Assembly: GCF_900094585.1 (NCBI RefSeq) | Contig: NZ_FMAG01000002.1 | Coordinates: 62,001-126,000, forward strand | Length of the DNA stretch: 64,000 bases | Source of the DNA: Martinezella multihospitum | GTDB taxonomy: Bacteria > Pseudomonadota > Alphaproteobacteria > Rhizobiales > Rhizobiaceae | Direction: 5' to 3' | Shown here: piece by piece, positions 34,706 through 41,971 of the stretch | How positions within the stretch are numbered: position 1 is the first letter of the stretch | Layout: each line of letters starts with the position of its first letter | Translations under genes and position numbers: made by a program | Notes under the pieces: model-generated | Database searches by the model: none | What the model was told of the DNA's origin: nothing | Seen by the model: the letters and a program-made list of their open reading frames with translations, nothing else

Positions 34706-36301
34706 ATGGATCGCTTCGACTACATCATCATCGGTGCCGGCAGTGCCGGGTGCGTGCTCGCCAACCGGCTTTCGGCCGATCGCAGCAACAGGGTGCTGCT
34801 GCTGGAAGCCGGCGGCAACGACAATTACCACTGGATTCACATCCCGGTCGGCTACCTCTATTGCATCAACAATCCCCGCACGGACTGGTGCTTCACCACG
34901 TCCCCGGAAGCGGGCCTGAATGGCCGGTCGCTGAATTATCCGCGCGGCAAGGTGCTCGGCGGCTGCTCCTCCATCAACGGCATGATCTACATGCGGGGCC
35001 AGGCGCGAGACTACGATCTCTGGCGTCAGCTCGGCTGCACCGGCTGGGGCTGGGACGAGGTGCTGCCCTATTTCGTCAAGTCCGAGGATCATTATCGCGG
35101 CAAGGACGAGATGCACGGGGCCGGCGGCGAATGGCGGGTCGAGAAGGCGAGGGTGCGCTGGGCCGTGCTCGATGCCTTCCAGGCGGCCGCCAAGGAGGCC
35201 GGTATCCCTGAGACAGCGGATTTCAATCGCGGCAACAATGAAGGCTCCGGCTATTTCGACGTCAACCAGCGCTCCGGCATCCGCTGGAACACAACGAAGG
35301 CCTTCCTGCGCCCGGCCATGAAACGCGGCAATCTCACCGTCTATACCAAGGCGCAGGTCCGCCGCCTGATCGTCGAGGGCGATGCCGTGACCGGCGTCGA
35401 ATTCCAGCATGATGGCGTGGCGAAACGCGCCTATGCGACCAAGGAAACGGTACTGTCAGCCGGCTCCATCGGCTCGCCGCACATTCTCGAACTCTCGGGC
35501 ATCGGCCATGGCGATGTGCTCACCCAAGCCGGTATCGAGGTCGTGCGCGAGGTCCGATCCGTCGGCGAAAACCTGCAGGATCACCTGCAATTGCGCATGG
35601 CTTATAAGGTCACGGGCGTTCCTACCCTGAACGAAAAGGCGACCAGCCTCATCGGCAAGGCCTCGATCGGCCTCGAATATCTGGTTCGCCGTTCAGGGCC
35701 GATGGCGATGGCGCCGAGTCAGCTCGGCATTTTCACCCGCTCCGGGCCGGACAAGGAAACGCCCGATCTGCAATATCACGTACAGCCTGTGTCGCTCGAC
35801 AAGTTCGGCGATCCGGTCCACCCCTTTCCGGCGATCACGGCAAGCGTCTGCAATCTCAGGCCCGAAAGCCGTGGCTCCGTGCATGTGCGCAGTCCCGATT
35901 CCGCCCTACAGCCGGCCATTAGCCCGAACTATCTCTCGGCTCAGCGCGATCGGGAAATTGCCGTTCGCTCCATTCGCCTGACGCGGCGGATCGTGGCGCA
36001 GCCTTCCTTCGCTCGCTTCCGGCCGGAGGAATTCAAGCCGGGGCCGGCCTATGACACGGATGCGGATCTGGAGCGTGCCGCCGGCGATATCGGTACGACG
36101 ATTTTTCACCCGGTCGGCACGTGCCGCATGGGTGGCGACGCGCAGAGCGTCGTCGATCCCCGCCTGCGGCTGCGAGCATTGGCAAGGCTGCGCATCGCCG
36201 ACGCCTCCGTCATGCCGTCGATCACATCGGGCAATACCAATTCACCAACCATCATGATCGCCGAAAAGGCAGCCGAGATGATCCTTGCCGACAACAGATG
36301 A
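34706..36301 (+). CDS. GMC family FAD-dependent oxidoreductase (choline/alcohol dehydrogenase-like)
   Basis: A 531-residue flavoenzyme. The FAD-binding dinucleotide fold is at residues 7-21 (IIGAGSAGCVLANRL), followed by GGCSSINGMIYMRG (near 90), the GMC signature GSIGSPHILELSGIG, and the catalytic His/Asn pair in FHPVGTCRMGG and GNTNSPTIM near the C-terminus. It should oxidise an alcohol to an aldehyde and pass electrons to the respiratory chain. The ATG at 34706 is chosen because the upstream extension is repeat sequence. Its neighbours suggest a branched-chain hydroxy-acid or alcohol, but the substrate is unproven. Confidence 0.9.
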   Translation: MDRFDYIIIGAGSAGCVLANRLSADRSNRVLLLEAGGNDNYHWIHIPVGYLYCINNPRTDWCFTTSPEAGLNGRSLNYPRGKVLGGCSSINGMIYMRGQARDYDLWRQLGCTGWGWDEVLPYFVKSEDHYRGKDEMHGAGGEWRVEKARVRWAVLDAFQAAAKEAGIPETADFNRGNNEGSGYFDVNQRSGIRWNTTKAFLRPAMKRGNLTVYTKAQVRRLIVEGDAVTGVEFQHDGVAKRAYATKETVLSAGSIGSPHILELSGIGHGDVLTQAGIEVVREVRSVGENLQDHLQLRMAYKVTGVPTLNEKATSLIGKASIGLEYLVRRSGPMAMAPSQLGIFTRSGPDKETPDLQYHVQPVSLDKFGDPVHPFPAITASVCNLRPESRGSVHVRSPDSALQPAISPNYLSAQRDREIAVRSIRLTRRIVAQPSFARFRPEEFKPGPAYDTDADLERAAGDIGTTIFHPVGTCRMGGDAQSVVDPRLRLRALARLRIADASVMPSITSGNTNSPTIMIAEKAAEMILADNR

Positions 36302-36340
36302 ACCCTTGAGGATCGATGGCAGCAGGGACAGGAGATTTGC

Positions 36341-37399
36341 ATGAACAGCACGGACGAGGTCATCATCGAGCGGCGCGGATCGGCCGGCATTGTCAGGCTC
36401 AACCGTCCGAAGGCCCTTAACAGCCTGACATTGCCTATGGTGCGGGTCATCGCTCCGGCACTGGAGGATTTCGCCGCCGATCCGGCGATCGCCAGCGTCA
36501 TTGTTTTGGGCGAGGGGGAGCGCGGTTTCTGCGCCGGCGGCGATATCCGCCTGCTGCACCAGAGCGGCAGGGATGGCACCGATGAAGCGGAGACCTTCTG
36601 GCGCGAGGAGTTCCTGCTCAACCATGCCATTTCGCGCTACCCAAAGCCCTATGTGGTGCTGATGGATGGCATCACCATGGGCGGCGGTGTCGGCCTTTCG
36701 GCGCACGGCAGCCATCGCGTCGTCACCGAGCGCACCCGCCTTGCCATGCCCGAAACCGGCATCGGCTACTTCCCGGATGTCGGCGCCACCTGGCTGCTGC
36801 CGCGCGCGCCGGGCGAGGCCGGCACCTGGATGGGCCTGACCGGACTGACCATCGGCGCTGCCGACGTCATCCATGCCGGCTTTGCCGATCACTGCCTCGC
36901 ATCCTCGGAGCTGCCTGCTCTGGTCGATGCGGTTGCGGCATTGTCTACCTCGGCCACTGCGGCAGACGTGCATGCGCTAATCCGGACGATGGCAGCAGAC
37001 GCCGGCGAAAGCCGGCTTGCGGCAAATCGGGGTACTATCGACCGGGCGTTTTCCGCAGATACTGTCGAAGGCATCCTGCAGGCTCTGGCCGGTCAGGCCG
37101 GAGAGTTTGCCACGGAGGCCGCCGGTGTGATCGCCAGCCGCTCGCCGACCAGCCTGAAGCTGACCTTGCGGCTGCTGCGGGCTGGGCGAACGAGCGCCAA
37201 TCTTGCCGAATGCCTCAATCGTGAACTCGGTGCCTGCAAGGGCATACTGTATAATCACGATTTCTACGAAGGCGTGCGCGCTGCCGTCATAGACAAGGAC
37301 CGCAATCCGAAATGGTCACCGGCGAGCCTCTCCGAAGTGACGGCGGATGCCATCGACCGCTTCTTCGTACCGGCGCAGCCGCCGCTTTTCGCAAAATAA
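36341..37399 (+). CDS. 3-hydroxyisobutyryl-CoA hydrolase (HIBCH)
   Basis: A 352-residue crotonase-fold thioesterase. It differs from ordinary enoyl-CoA hydratases by its length and by HIBCH motifs: GFCAGGDIRLLH (near residue 64), MDGITMGGGVGLS (near 107), PETGIGYFPDVGATWLLPR (near 137) and the C-terminal DFYEGVRAAVIDKDRNPKW (near 307). It hydrolyses 3-hydroxyisobutyryl-CoA to 3-hydroxyisobutyrate in valine breakdown (EC 3.1.2.4). It is 39 nt after the GMC gene and 22 nt before the dehydrogenase gene that uses its product. Confidence 0.9.
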   Translation: MNSTDEVIIERRGSAGIVRLNRPKALNSLTLPMVRVIAPALEDFAADPAIASVIVLGEGERGFCAGGDIRLLHQSGRDGTDEAETFWREEFLLNHAISRYPKPYVVLMDGITMGGGVGLSAHGSHRVVTERTRLAMPETGIGYFPDVGATWLLPRAPGEAGTWMGLTGLTIGAADVIHAGFADHCLASSELPALVDAVAALSTSATAADVHALIRTMAADAGESRLAANRGTIDRAFSADTVEGILQALAGQAGEFATEAAGVIASRSPTSLKLTLRLLRAGRTSANLAECLNRELGACKGILYNHDFYEGVRAAVIDKDRNPKWSPASLSEVTADAIDRFFVPAQPPLFAK

Positions 37400-37421
37400 C
37401 CGATCATGGGAGGAAAACATC

Positions 37422-38303
37422 ATGACACGGATCGCATTCATCGGCCTCGGCAATATGGGAGGCCCGATGGCCGCTAACCTCGTCAAGGCCGGCCACGCTG
37501 TCACCGGGTTTGACCTCTCGCATGATGTGCTGAAAGCAGCCGAAGCATCGGGCGTGAAAGCTGCCAGCGTCTTGACCGAGGCTTTGGCCGATGCCGAAGT
37601 GGTCGTGACCATGCTGCCGAAGGGCCAGCACGTCCTCACCGTCTGGACCGATGTGCTGCGGTCCGTGCCGAAGGGAACGCTGCTGATCGACAGCTCCACC
37701 ATCGATGTCGACAGCGCCCGCAAGGCGCATGCGATGGCGGGCGATGCCGGTTGCCTTTCTCTCGATGCACCCGTTTCCGGCGGCACGGGCGGCGCGGCGG
37801 CCGGCACGCTGACCTTCATGGCCGGCGGCTCGACGGAAAGCTTTGTTGCCGCCAAGCCGCTGCTTGAGGTGATGGGCAAGAAGATCGTCCATTGCGGCGA
37901 TGCCGGCGCCGGCCAGGCCGCGAAGATCTGCAACAACATGATCCTGGGCATTTCCATGATCGGCGTCTGCGAGGCTTTCGTGCTCGGTGAGAAGCTCGGC
38001 CTCTCGCATCAGGCGCTGTTCGATGTGGCCTCGACCTCCTCTGGTCAGTGCTGGTCGATCAATACCTATTGCCCCGTGCCCGGCCCTGTGCCGACCTCGC
38101 CGGCGAATAACGACTACAAGCCCGGCTTTGCCGCTGCATTGATGCTGAAGGACCTGCGGCTGTCGCAGGAGGCGGCGCTGTCGAGCGGTGCATCGACACC
38201 CTTAGGCGCGGAGGCGGCGCAGCTTTATGCGCTCTTCGAAAAGCTCGGCAACGGCGGCCGCGACTTTTCGGCCATTATCGAGATGTTTCGGGAGGCGAAA
38301 TGA
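37422..38303 (+). CDS. mmsB: 3-hydroxyisobutyrate dehydrogenase
   Basis: A 293-residue beta-hydroxyacid dehydrogenase. The NAD-binding motif FIGLGNMGGPMAANL is at residues 5-19, the substrate motif DAPVSGGTGGAAAGTLTFM lies near 117, and the catalytic Lys is in GAGQAAKICNN near residue 168. It oxidises 3-hydroxyisobutyrate to methylmalonate semialdehyde (EC 1.1.1.31). GGGAGGA 5-10 nt upstream fixes the ATG at 37422. It forms a clear two-step pair with the HIBCH gene. The next enzyme, methylmalonate semialdehyde dehydrogenase, is not in the window. Confidence 0.93.
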   Translation: MTRIAFIGLGNMGGPMAANLVKAGHAVTGFDLSHDVLKAAEASGVKAASVLTEALADAEVVVTMLPKGQHVLTVWTDVLRSVPKGTLLIDSSTIDVDSARKAHAMAGDAGCLSLDAPVSGGTGGAAAGTLTFMAGGSTESFVAAKPLLEVMGKKIVHCGDAGAGQAAKICNNMILGISMIGVCEAFVLGEKLGLSHQALFDVASTSSGQCWSINTYCPVPGPVPTSPANNDYKPGFAAALMLKDLRLSQEAALSSGASTPLGAEAAQLYALFEKLGNGGRDFSAIIEMFREAK

Positions 38304-38344
38304 GGATGAATCGCGACATTCGAGCGAGTTGAAAGTTCGGATTG

Positions 38345-38482
38345 CCCCCTCACCCGGCCCTCTCCCCGCAAGCGGAGAGAGGGGGAGTTATGCCCCAAGG
38401 GGCTTCGTCTTGAGGGGAGGCTTATGGCTTGATGAGGTCGTCCCCTCTCCCCGTTCACGGGGAGAGGGCTAGGGTGAGGGGC
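38345..38482. repeat. intergenic element with CCCTCTCCCCGC hairpins, copy 2
   Basis: It begins CCCCCTCACCCGGCCCTCTC and ends with GGGGAGAGGGCTAGGGTGAG, its inverted counterpart. Hairpins occur at both ends and a CCCCAAGGGGCTTCGTCTTG block in the middle. It lies after mmsB and may stop or attenuate transcription. It belongs to the same family as 34556-34688. Confidence 0.82.
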
Positions 38483-38542
38483 CAAGCACGAAGATGCAGC
38501 GCCAAAGAACACGCCTGACCTGCCGCCCTCAATCGCCCCACC

Positions 38543-40609
38543 TCACCGCCACATGCCCCGCATCCGCGCCCCCACATCGACGCGCACCTCTCTCGCCCGA
38601 ACGGCTGCGGCGCTTTCGGCACGTGCCTGCGGCCAGCCGCAGACCTCGAAAAACTGCAGCAAGGTTGCCGGAATGAAGCGGGTACGCGACGCAAAGACAT
38701 GCTTGTCTCCTTGCGCATGCTGCCCATGCACGAAAAACCGCTGCGGGATGACGAGATCGAGATTGTCCTTCGCCCGGGTCATCGCGACATAAAGCAGCCG
38801 TCGCTCCTCCTCGATTTCAGCTGATGATCCGACGGCGAGATCGGCGGGGATGCAGCCGTCGACGGCGTTGAGGATGAAGACCTTCGTCCATTCCTGCCCC
38901 TTGGCCGAATGGATAGTCGAGAGGATCAGGTAATCCTCGTCGAGCAGCGGCACGCCGGCCTGATCGCTGGTGGCGTCGGGCGGATCGAGTGTCAACTCGG
39001 TGAGGAAGCGCTCGCGCGAGCCGTAACCGGCCGCAATCTGCTCGAGCTGGACGAGATCCGCCAGCCGTGTCGACGCATCTTCGTGTGTTCGCTCCAGATG
39101 CGGTTCGTACCATTGCCGCACCAAGGCGATTTCCGCCGGCCAGCCGGCCTTGCCGCTTTTGACCTCCCGCATCGTCTCGACGAAGGCGGTCCAGTCGTCC
39201 CCCGTGCGCGGCGGGGGCGGCAGCTCCGTCAGCGCCGTGATCGGGCTTGCCTCTTCTCCGATCTGGTCGAGCACGCGCTGCGCCGTCGAGGGGCCTACAC
39301 CGGGCAAGAGCTGCATCAGGCGGAAGCCCGCCACGCGGTCGCGCGGGTTCTGGGCGAAGCGCAGGGCTGCCAACATGTCCTTGACATGGGCGCTGTCGAG
39401 GAACTTCAGCCCGCCGAACTTGACGAACGGAATGTTGCGCCGGGTGAGTTCCACCTCAAGCGGGCCGCTATGGCTCGACGTGCGGAAGAGCACAGCCTGG
39501 TGCTTCAGCCTTGCGCCGCCCTCGCGATTTTCCAGCACCTGATCGGCAATGTAGCGCGCCTGGTCGGCCTCGTCGCGCACGGTCACCAGCCGTGGACGCT
39601 CGGTGCTCTGGCGTTCGGTACGCAGGTTCTTGGTGAACCGCTCCGAGGCGAGATCGATCACGGCATTGGCGGCGGCAAGGATCGGCTGCGTCGAGCGATA
39701 GTTGCGGTCGAGCGTGACGATATCGGCCGATGGCGTGAAGGCCTTGGGGAAATCGAGAATGTTGCGCACGGTGGCCGCGCGGAAGGAGTAGATCGACTGC
39801 GCATCGTCACCGACGACGGTCAACCCCCGGCCATCGGGCTTGAGAGCCAGCAGGATGGAGGATTGCAGCCGGTTGGTATCCTGATATTCGTCGACGAGCA
39901 CATGATCGAAGCGGCTGCCGATATCCTCGGCGATCAGCGGCTCCTGCAGCATATGCGCCCAGTAGAGCAGCAGGTCGTCGTAATCGAGCACGTTCTGCAC
40001 CTGCTTCGCCTCGACATAGGCAGCGAAGAGATCGCGCAGCTGCTGTTCCCACATGGCGCACCAGGGGAAATAGTCGCGCAACACGCCGTCGAGCGGCGCT
40101 TCCGCGTTGACGGAGCGGGAGTAGATGGAAAGGCATGTCGCCTTGGTCGGGAAGCGGTTCTCCGTCTTCGAAAAGCCGAGGTCGTGGCGCGCAAGGTTCA
40201 TCAGGTCGGCGCTGTCTTCACGGTCGTGGATCGTGAAGGCCGGATCGATGCCGATCTGCTCGGCATAGTCCCTGAGCAGCCGTGCGCCGATGCCGTGGAA
40301 CGTGCCGCTCCAGGCAAGTGCATCGGCGGTAATGCCGGCGTTCGCGCCCAGCACCTCGCGGCAGATCCGCTCGACACGGCGGCCCATCTCGGCTGCAGCG
40401 CGACGTGAGAAGGTCATCAGCAGGATGCGGCGTGGATCGGCACCGCTAACGATCAGATGAGCGACACGATGGGCAAGCGTATTCGTCTTGCCGGAGCCTG
40501 CCCCGGCGATGACGAGCAGCGGGCCGGCAATATGGCCGCCGCCGCTCGTGCCATGCTCCACTGCCAGCCGCTGCTCCGGGTTCAGCTTTTCCAGATAGGC
40601 GGCGGTCAT
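38543..40609 (-). CDS. UvrD/PcrA-like ATP-dependent DNA helicase
   Basis: A 688-residue superfamily 1A helicase. Motif I IAGAGSGKT is at residues 34-42, motif II VDEYQD is near 235, then GDDAQSIYSFRAA, LDRNYRSTQ, ILSTIHSAKGQEWTKV and the final VAMTRAKDNL. It unwinds DNA 3' to 5' in repair or replication restart. The sequence differs from the main uvrD length (about 800 residues) and may be a second, accessory UvrD. The reading frame is open to 41272, but AGGAGA just upstream of the ATG at 40609 and the normal MTAAYLEKLNPEQRLAV start fix the N-terminus. It stands alone. Confidence 0.9.
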   Translation of the reverse strand: MTAAYLEKLNPEQRLAVEHGTSGGGHIAGPLLVIAGAGSGKTNTLAHRVAHLIVSGADPRRILLMTFSRRAAAEMGRRVERICREVLGANAGITADALAWSGTFHGIGARLLRDYAEQIGIDPAFTIHDREDSADLMNLARHDLGFSKTENRFPTKATCLSIYSRSVNAEAPLDGVLRDYFPWCAMWEQQLRDLFAAYVEAKQVQNVLDYDDLLLYWAHMLQEPLIAEDIGSRFDHVLVDEYQDTNRLQSSILLALKPDGRGLTVVGDDAQSIYSFRAATVRNILDFPKAFTPSADIVTLDRNYRSTQPILAAANAVIDLASERFTKNLRTERQSTERPRLVTVRDEADQARYIADQVLENREGGARLKHQAVLFRTSSHSGPLEVELTRRNIPFVKFGGLKFLDSAHVKDMLAALRFAQNPRDRVAGFRLMQLLPGVGPSTAQRVLDQIGEEASPITALTELPPPPRTGDDWTAFVETMREVKSGKAGWPAEIALVRQWYEPHLERTHEDASTRLADLVQLEQIAAGYGSRERFLTELTLDPPDATSDQAGVPLLDEDYLILSTIHSAKGQEWTKVFILNAVDGCIPADLAVGSSAEIEEERRLLYVAMTRAKDNLDLVIPQRFFVHGQHAQGDKHVFASRTRFIPATLLQFFEVCGWPQARAESAAAVRAREVRVDVGARMRGMWR

Positions 40610-40885
40610 CAACTCTCCTGGATGCTTCTGGCAGGGCGCGCAGCTGCGTGATGCGCGGCGAATCGCAGTCGCGAAACCATGTGCGCGTTCTATGGATGTT
40701 CCGAATCGGCAAAGCCTGTCAAGATTGGCGCGATCCGCACGCAGATGTGACCCTCGATGCAAGAATCTTATTCGGATTTGGCTGGATGCGGCTCGAAAAC
40801 GACTTTCTTCGTGCTTATGTATCGTTTTGGCGCGGCAATTTGAGTTTTTGCGGTTTCGCAGTGCGTAGAGTGAAGGTTTCAGAAC

Positions 40886-41761
40886 ATGAACGAAACGATT
40901 GCCACCGGCCTGCGTCTGCCCAGCGGACTGGTGGCTCTGCCGGATGGGCGCCTTGCGCTTGTCGAAATGGATGCCAGTCGCCGCTATCTGAAGCTCTATG
41001 ATGCAGGCGGCGCGTCCCGGGAGGTTTGCCGGCTTGGTGGCACTCCGAGCGGAATTGTCGTCGATGGTGATGGATGTTTCTGGATAGCCGGCGGACCGGA
41101 AGATTCCCTCGTGAGGCTTTCGCCGCAAGGGCGGGTCCTGCAAGTGATAGAGGGCAGTGCGGACGGCCCTTTTCTCCATCCGAACGCTCTCGCCTTCGGG
41201 CCTGACGGCCTGCTCTATATGACCGATTCCGGCTTCCGCCTGGCGGATTTGCTGGAAGGCGGCGATATCCATCCCGATTTCTTCAAGGCCGCCTATAACG
41301 GCTGCGTCTATCAGATCGATCCGGCAGAGGGCCGGGTCATTCGTGTTCTGGCTGCCGGCCTGCTCCTTGCCGGCGGCATCGCTTTCGATGCCGATGGATT
41401 GCTTTATTACAGTGAGACGCTGACCGGAAAAATTTATCGGCAGATCGTCGGCGGACGGCAGGAAATGTTTGCGCGATCGATGACGTCGCCAGCCATAAAC
41501 GCGCTGCGCGGACCATCCGGCCTAGCCTTTGATCGCAGCGGCATGCTCTATTGCGCCATGTATGGCCTCGGTGAAATCTGTCTGATCGACACCGAAGGCA
41601 AGATGGCCGGCCATATCCGCACCGATGGCGCACGGCCAGGAAACATCGCCTTTACCGCCGATGGCAAACACTTGCTCGTTGCCGAGCAGGAAAAGGGTGT
41701 TGTGGAAAAGATAACGGCGCCGCGTCCAGGCCTGCCGTTGCATATGCCGACTATATCCTAG
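40886..41761 (+). CDS. SMP-30/gluconolactonase/LRE-like beta-propeller protein
   Basis: A 291-residue six-bladed propeller protein. Repeats such as GLRLPSGLVALPDGRLALVE, HPNALAFGPDGLLYMTDSG and LAGGIAFDADGLLYYSETL mark the blades, with the SMP-30 metal-site Asn and Asp in HPNALAF and ITFDADG-like positions. Family members hydrolyse sugar lactones or similar esters with Ca2+ or Zn2+. The substrate here is unknown. No signal peptide is present. The TAG stop lies within the start of a dispersed repeat. A hairpin terminator follows about 165 bases downstream. Confidence 0.82.
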   Translation: MNETIATGLRLPSGLVALPDGRLALVEMDASRRYLKLYDAGGASREVCRLGGTPSGIVVDGDGCFWIAGGPEDSLVRLSPQGRVLQVIEGSADGPFLHPNALAFGPDGLLYMTDSGFRLADLLEGGDIHPDFFKAAYNGCVYQIDPAEGRVIRVLAAGLLLAGGIAFDADGLLYYSETLTGKIYRQIVGGRQEMFARSMTSPAINALRGPSGLAFDRSGMLYCAMYGLGEICLIDTEGKMAGHIRTDGARPGNIAFTADGKHLLVAEQEKGVVEKITAPRPGLPLHMPTIS

Positions 41762-41862
41762 AGCAATTCCAGGAAAAGTGCGTGACGGTTTTCCGTCCGA
41801 AATTGTGTAAAAACAACAGGATAAGCATCTTCACGTTTCGAAGAAAAGCGGGAAGGCTCTAA
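41758..41862. repeat. 105-bp dispersed palindromic element (CTAGAGC family), copy 2
   Basis: It begins CTAGAGCAATTCCAGGAAAA and ends GGGAAGGCTCTAAG. It shares the inner block GACGGTTTTCCGTCCGAAAT (GCGGTTTTCCGTCCGAAAT in copy 1 at 11787). It is more diverged than copy 1. The stop codon of the SMP-30-like gene (41759-41761) lies inside its first bases. Confidence 0.85.
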
Positions 41863-41925
41863 GTCGCTTCGAGACCCTTCAGATCCGCTTCCCGGCGAAA
41901 ACGCTATACGCTTTGCCCGGCTGGC

Positions 41926-41957
41926 GGACATGCCCGGAAGCCGGGCATGTCCTTTTT
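41926..41957 (+). terminator. strong hairpin with T-tract, plus-strand orientation
   Basis: A perfect 12-bp stem (GGACATGCCCGG with CCGGGCATGTCC) and 3-base loop are followed by TTTTTC on the + strand. It probably ends the SMP-30-like transcript and may also fold at the 3' end of the convergent secDF transcript. Confidence 0.82.
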
Positions 41958-41971
41958 CATATGTTTGCCGC

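Noticed and set aside
38610..40609. Extension of the UvrD-like frame upstream to 41272
   Set aside because: The added 221 residues are Arg/Ser-rich and overlap the SMP-30-like gene start. A good ribosome binding site lies before the ATG at 40609.
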